Origin: Thalassia testudinum
Lineage: Eukaryota > Streptophyta > Magnoliopsida > Alismatales > Hydrocharitaceae
Reading direction: 5' to 3'
DNA length: 64,000 bases
Assembly (NCBI GenBank): GCA_037157565.1
Contig: JAZHRO010000036.1
Span: 22,928,501 to 22,992,500 of the forward strand
Each line of letters begins with the position of its first letter. Positions within the stretch are counted from its first letter, which is position 1. A model generated the notes under the pieces. That model was not told where the DNA came from, made no database searches, and was given only the letters and a program-made list of their open reading frames with translations. Below, in pieces: positions 59,147 to 64,000 of the stretch. A program made the translations under genes and the position numbers.

Positions 59147-60548
59147 TGAATAGGCATTTTACCCTCAATAAATGTGTTTACATCAACGACCTAATTGAAG
59201 AGACAACTCCTGCAATTTTATGTGATGACCCCCTTCAGCATGTCATGCCAAATGTGCATTCCCATCTCTTGGAGGATTGTGAAGGGGATGTATTAGAACT
59301 TGAGGAGCTGCTTGGAGTTTCTGCTAAGTCTCTCTCCCCATCATACCTGCCTAAGGTAGATCTGCTACCAAAGATGGCGACATCTATTTTGAAACCCTCA
59401 ACCATAGAAGCCCCCAACCTTGAACTGAAACTCCTCCTGGACACTCTCAAGTATGTATTGCTTGGGCCAAATGATACGCTACCTGTAATCATCTCATCTA
59501 TGCTATCTGAGGTGTAAGAGGAAGCCTTACTAGACTACTAATCAAGGCACAAGGAAGCCATTGCTTGGACAATTGCTGATAGTACGGGTACAGACTCTAC
59601 ACTGTACATGCATCACATTTATACTGATGATTCCATCAAACCATTTAGAGACATGTAGAGACGTCTTAACCCTAACATAAGGGAGGTGGTTAAAAAGGAG
59701 ATTCTGAAGTGGTTGGGCATTGGATCATATATCCCATTGCAGATAGCAAATGGGTTAGTCCAATCCATGTGGTACCTTAGAAGGTAGGCCTTTCGGTAGA
59801 AACGAATGACTAGGGAGAGCAAGTGGTGACCAGACCCTCAACTGGCTAGAGGGTTTGCATAGACTACCACAAACTAAACATCACTACCTAGAAGGATCAC
59901 TTTCCCTTGCCCTTTATTGATCAAATCCTCGAGAAATTGACAGGGAATTGGTATTTCTGCTTTTTAAATGGATATTCTAGATATAACCAAGTTGTAGTCT
60001 TCCTTGATGACAAGGATAAGACAACTTTTACTAGTCCTTATGATACATTTGCATTCAGGCATATGCCATTTGGATTATGTAATGCACCAGCAACCTTCCA
60101 GTGTGTATGATGTCCATTTTCTCGGACATGATTGACGAGTGTGTTGAGGATTTTTAGGATGACTTCTCCATTTACGGCTTGTATTTTAACCAGTGTCTCC
60201 TACACTTAGAGAATGTGCTGAATAGATGTAAGGAGACTGGTTTAGTCCTTAGCTAGGAGAAGAGTCATTTCATGGTACAGAAGGCATTGTACTTGGGCAT
60301 GTTGTGTCTGAGGGGGATTTGGAAGTAGATAAGGCCAAGGTTGATTCTATTTCCAAACTTCCATTTCACATGAATGTTAAATAGATTAGATCCATTATTG
60401 GCCATGTAGGCTTTTATAGGTGCTTTATTAAAAATTTCAACAAAATTTCTGGGCCACTTTGTGACCTATTGGTGAAGGAATCTTCCTTCGATTTTGATTC
60501 AAAGTTTGCAAAGGCCTTTCATAAGCTAAAGGAGGCCTTGACCTCTAC
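59147..60548 (+). pseudogene. pol: Element E linker and reverse transcriptase, decayed
   Basis: The linker (to 59517) ends with LLGPNDTLPVIISSMLSEV, equivalent to the pre-RT segment of C. RT follows in broken frames: DHFPLPFIDQILEKLTGNW near 59898, then an open block with TFAFRHMPFGLCNAPATFQC (60047-60106). The catalytic motif reads EDF-stop-DDFSIYG near 60148, where a Met codon is expected before DD. Many stops are present, so it is inactive. Confidence 0.85.
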
Positions 60549-60960
60549 GCCTATTCTCTGAGCTCCAGATTGAGCACTCCCATTCGAGCTAATGTGTGAC
60601 GCTTCGGATTACACAGTGGGAGCAGTCCTTGGACAAAGGGTTGAGGGAAGATCACATGTGCTACACTATGCCAACAAGACTTTAACTGAACCATAGCAAA
60701 GCTACACCATCACTAAAAAGGAATTACTTGCTATAGTTTTTTCTTTGGAGAAGTTTAGGTCATAGCTTCTTGGGTCAAAGGTGGTCATTTTTACTGATCA
60801 TGCGGCAGTGAAACATCTTAATGCCAAGAAGGATTCTAGGCCTTGACTTATTAGGTGGATCCTACTCCTTCAAGAGTTTGACTTAGAAATTCATGAGAAG
60901 AAAGGAGTGGAAAATGTAGTGGCTGACCACCTGTCTCACCTCCCATTTGACGAATCTCCA
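60549..60960 (+). pseudogene. pol: Element E RNase H
   Basis: It has FELMCDASDYTVGAVLGQRV (about 60586), KKELLAIVFSLEKF (about 60717) and VVIFTDHAAVKHL (about 60781), then NVVADHLSHLPFDES at the end of the domain. It is almost open in one frame, with stops where Ala, Gln, Tyr or Arg codons are expected. Confidence 0.85.
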
Positions 60961-62330
60961 TTTGGATACATCCGTGAGACATCTCCTGATGAAACCCTTG
61001 TGGCGGTAACACTGACTTCACCCTGGTATACTGATACTGTTAATTACTTGGTCACTGGAGAGACTCCCGGCTCTTGGGATGAGCAAAAAAGGAAGAGATT
61101 CATTTCCCAAGCTAGATACTTTCACTGGGAAGAGCTGGAATTATTTAGAATTGGACAAGACCAAGAACTAAGACAATGCGTGCCTGGAGAGGAGCAACAA
61201 AGTGTGTTGAGATTTTGCCATGAACTTCATTATCGAGGACACTTTGGTCTAAAGAAAATGGATTTTAAGTTCTCCAATCCAATTTTTGGTGGCCTACTTT
61301 ATTTAAGGATTTCATAACTTTGTTAAGGCCTACATTAGATGTCAACTGACTAGAGCGATTGGGAAGAGGAATGAGATGCCCCAACACCCGATCCAACCTA
61401 TTGAAATTTTTGACGTATGGAGGATAGACTTCATGGGTCCCTTCCCTTCGTCCCATGGATATGGGTATATCTTGGTGGTAGCTGATTATGTCTCTAAATG
61501 GATAAAGGCCATTCCTACACACCTAAATGACAACTCTGTCGTGTTGAAATTTTTGAACGCCAATATCATATCTCGCTTTGGCTACCCAAAAGCGATTATA
61601 AGCCATGGGGGACCTCATTTTCGGAACCACCACTTCAATCGGCTACTCAAGAGTTTAGGAGTAACTCACAAGATCACTACCCCTTACCATCCTCAGACAA
61701 GTGGCCAGGTTGAAGTGTCGAATAGGGAGATAAAGAACATTTTCGAAAAGACCACTAGGCCTGATAGGAAGGACTAGTTCCAAAAGCTCGATGATGCTTT
61801 ATGGGCTTATCAAACGGCCTACAAAACCCCTTTTGGTATGTTTGCCTTTTAGATAGTGTACGGGAAGTGTGCCATTTACTTGAGCTTGAACGTAGGGCAC
61901 TCTAGGCTATCCATAGTGTCAACCCAGATTTAGAGCAAGCAAGAAAGGAATGATTACTGGAGTTGACTAAGCTTGAGGAGTTGAGGAATGATGCTTATGA
62001 CACCTCCGAAGGTTATAAAGAGAGAACTAAGGTCTTGGATGATAGGTATATCCTTAGAAAGACCTTTGAGCAAATCAACAAGTATGGCTTTTCAATTCCA
62101 AACTTAAGCTTTTTCCAGGGAAGTTGAAATCTCATTGGGATGGGCCATACATAATCACCAAAGTGTTTCTGCAAGAGGTTTTGGAGATGAAGAGCCCTTC
62201 CTCTTCAGCAACACCCTTTACTATCAACGACCAATGATTAAAGCCATATGTTACTTTGGATGGACATCTGTTTGATAAGGTTACTCTCGAGGAGCCTGAG
62301 CTCATTTCATTCTTCGCCTCAGGTAAAATC
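60961..62330 (+). pseudogene. pol: Element E integrase, second catalytic Asp replaced
   Basis: The frame at 60907-61317 includes the start of the zinc-binding part (CHELHYRGHFGLKKM). After a frameshift, 61376-61777 gives the core: Asp in [15 protein letters not shown], then [14 protein letters not shown], where the second catalytic Asp is His (CAT at about 61602), then [13 protein letters not shown] with the Glu. Past 61777 the C-terminal part is broken but recognisable (LDDALWAYQTAYKTPFGM) through to about 62330. Confidence 0.85.
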
Positions 62331-63584
62331 ATCCCTTGGCTATTGTACTTTCAATAAGGACATTGTTTGAACTAGGCATGGGGTGATAGGACCTAAGGCA
62401 TCTGTTTATAGCATGTATACATATTACATTCATGCATTCATATTGCATAAAAAAAAAGTTTTAATTTGTTGAGCTTAATTGGTTAGTCCCAACAATCACT
62501 GTAGATGAGTTACCTAAAGTTCTAGGTAGGAACGAATGATGAGATAAGACCTTAAATGTCTTGCTTCAGGAGATAAGGAAGAGATATTAATCTTAGACCA
62601 TTAGGATTGGGTTGGCTTAAAACTCTAAGTATTTGTTAAGATACAGATTTTCCCTTAAGCAATTGAGGTACTTGAGAAGCTGATCTATTAAGTTAAGGGC
62701 TTAGAAAGTGTAGAACTTCTCTGTTTATTCCTTGGTTTGGAGATCCTTGAAACATAAGTGTCTTTTTCCCTTACACAAACTTAAAATTGGGGCAACCATG
62801 TGAGAGTTTACCGTAGGTTCTATCAGAACTGAGGTTGGGGACTCTAAATTAATGCACCTTAACTTATATTCAAACTTAAGAGATCCCTGCAGGGTATGGC
62901 TGGCATGCCACACGTAGTAACCCCTGGGTGTGGGATGCCCAAAGCCCAACCTTGCACCCCAAGTCTTCCTAGATTTTACTTAGGTGAAGCATCTAGAAAA
63001 GACGAAGGAGAGCCACTCACTAAAAAAAAAAATGAAATGGAGAATAATAAAAATGAGGAGGGAAATAACACCTCGTTACACATAGGTGTCATTGAAAATA
63101 AAAAGTGCCTCATTATACATGGGTACTAAAGAAAAAAGGAGAAATAGCTGAGGAGATATACATTAAGTTCACCCATGTGTTGACACCAAAAAAAAAACAA
63201 AAAAAGTGAGGAGAAAGTTGCCAAGTCTAGGTATGGTTGAACCTAGCTAGGTCTAAGTAGATGTAGGGCATGTCCGATCCTGGGAACGTATGGGAAGAAC
63301 AAGTATGGATGCTCATTAATCAAATTATACACTTAGCACTGACACTTTAACCTCTAAGATTTACAAACTATAGGATAAACTTAGAAGTTTAAGAAACCAT
63401 TGCCCGAGACCAAAACTGAAGCAAATCAAGTCTGAATTTTAACTAGTACTTGGATACCTTCAGGTATAAGTTAGTATTTCAACAAATCACTAAAGATGAG
63501 ATATAATAAGGCATCCTAATGATTAATTCTAGCCTAGAACTTAGGAATTCATCATAAATGTTACTAGGGACTAGCAAAAACTAA
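62331..63584 (+). other. Element E 3' non-coding region
   Basis: A first purine-rich tract GGCATGGGGTGATAGGA lies at 62375-62391. The rest is AT-rich with A-rich runs near 62450, 63025 and 63190. No env-like ORF is seen. The short Lys/Asn-rich frame at 62896-63129 is not convincing. Confidence 0.7.
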
Positions 63585-63597
63585 GCATGGGGGCATT
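63585..63597 (+). other. Element E polypurine tract
   Basis: GCATGGGGGCATT directly precedes the 3' LTR. It carries the same GCATGGGGG core as the minus-strand elements. Confidence 0.87.
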
Positions 63598-64000
63598 TGA
63601 TGAGCCCATATTTGTGGGCTATTTAGGTATTTCAATGCTTAGATATTAAGTTATCTTTAACATTTATTTAGCATGCATTAGGATGTAAATAAATTAGTTT
63701 ATATTTTTAACTATATTGCATAATACATGCATTGCATTCATAATTAAATGCATTTAAAATTGACTTAGAATGGCATGCATTTGATTGGTTAACTAATTAG
63801 GTGCATTACATGTATTGTTTTGGATTTAACATAGAAGTTAAAGGTTTATACATACATAACCTATCATTTCTTTTTATTATTTTATTCACTTTCTTCTGCA
63901 ATGGATGCATGCAGGAGATGCACCCACCTAAGAGCATCAAGGAAGAAGCGATAGAAGCGGATGTCTGTTCCCCATGTTCTTCGTCGCTTCATCTCTTCCC
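63598..64000 (+). repeat. Element E 3' LTR, first 403 bases
   Basis: It starts TGATGAGCCCATATTTGTGG and follows 27198-27600 without major indels to the window end. Confidence 0.92.

Larger units (their letters stand above)
27198..64000 (+). mobile_element. Element E: Athila-type retrotransposon, host of F, C, D and G; 3' LTR cut by window end
   Basis: The plus-strand order is 5' LTR (27198-31534, containing F), PBS, leader (interrupted by C), gag (45610-47155), protease (after D, 56986-57660), linker (after G), RT, RNase H, integrase, 3' region, PPT, and 3' LTR from 63598. Net of the four insertions the internal part is about 8 kb. The LTRs share a start (TGATGAGCCCATATTT) but differ at roughly one base in nine over the 400 shared bases, so E is clearly older than B, C and D. 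GTCGG (27193-27197) precedes it. Confidence 0.9.

Noticed and set aside
62896..63129. 77-codon Lys/Asn/Glu-rich frame near the end of E
   Set aside because: It consists largely of A-rich sequence in the 3' untranslated region, with no homologue in the related elements of the window.

Overview
This window is intergenic DNA from a plant nuclear genome, most likely a flowering plant with a large, retrotransposon-rich genome. I found no host protein-coding gene, rRNA or tRNA gene, and nothing bacterial or phage-like. Almost every base belongs to a stack of Ty3/gypsy LTR retrotransposons of the Athila type. Six carry a primer binding site close to the 3' end of plant tRNA-Asp, have LTRs of about 1.7 to 2.8 kb, and (where present) an Athila-like gag, protease, RT, RNase H and integrase. 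All copies are broken, mostly by stops that look like C-to-T decay. The species cannot be named from the sequence.

Layout, left to right. (1) Element A (minus, 1-18127) leaves the window on its 3' side. Its 5' LTR is split by element B (minus, 6076-17440, 5-bp duplication ACTTC). (2) A itself sits in an older LTR of the same type, K (18128-19157). (3) 19158-20950 is old LTR-like debris (I). (4) Element H (plus) starts at 20951 with its 5' LTR and a decayed gag. It is cut at about 25642 by LTR-like segment J, which is cut at 27198 by element E. (5) Element E (plus, 27198 to beyond 64000) is the host of the right half. Its 5' LTR holds solo LTR F (28389-30980, CTCAA duplication). Its leader holds element C (minus, 31766-45391). 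Its gag/protease junction holds element D (minus, 47161-56980, TTCTG duplication). Its post-protease linker holds LTR-like segment G (about 57664-59146).

How the parts relate. C is the most complete: one reading frame still runs from the end of gag to the end of integrase, with a few nonsense codons and a protease active-site change. B is a sister of C that has lost RT, RNase H and integrase in one deletion of about 3 kb. D shares LTR architecture, PBS and 5' leader with A but has no gag or pol; it carries an unrelated reading frame of about 490 codons that I do not recognise. D therefore looks like a non-autonomous partner of the A family and is the most interesting object here. B and C also share structured non-coding sequence: two hairpins and AT microsatellites in the LTR, a 13-bp inverted repeat in the 3' region, and a second purine tract about 1.1 kb before the 3' LTR. 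The second tract recurs in D and E.

Hand counts over the first 300-400 LTR bases give about 4% LTR-LTR difference in D, about 7% in B and C, and more in E. This agrees with the nesting order.
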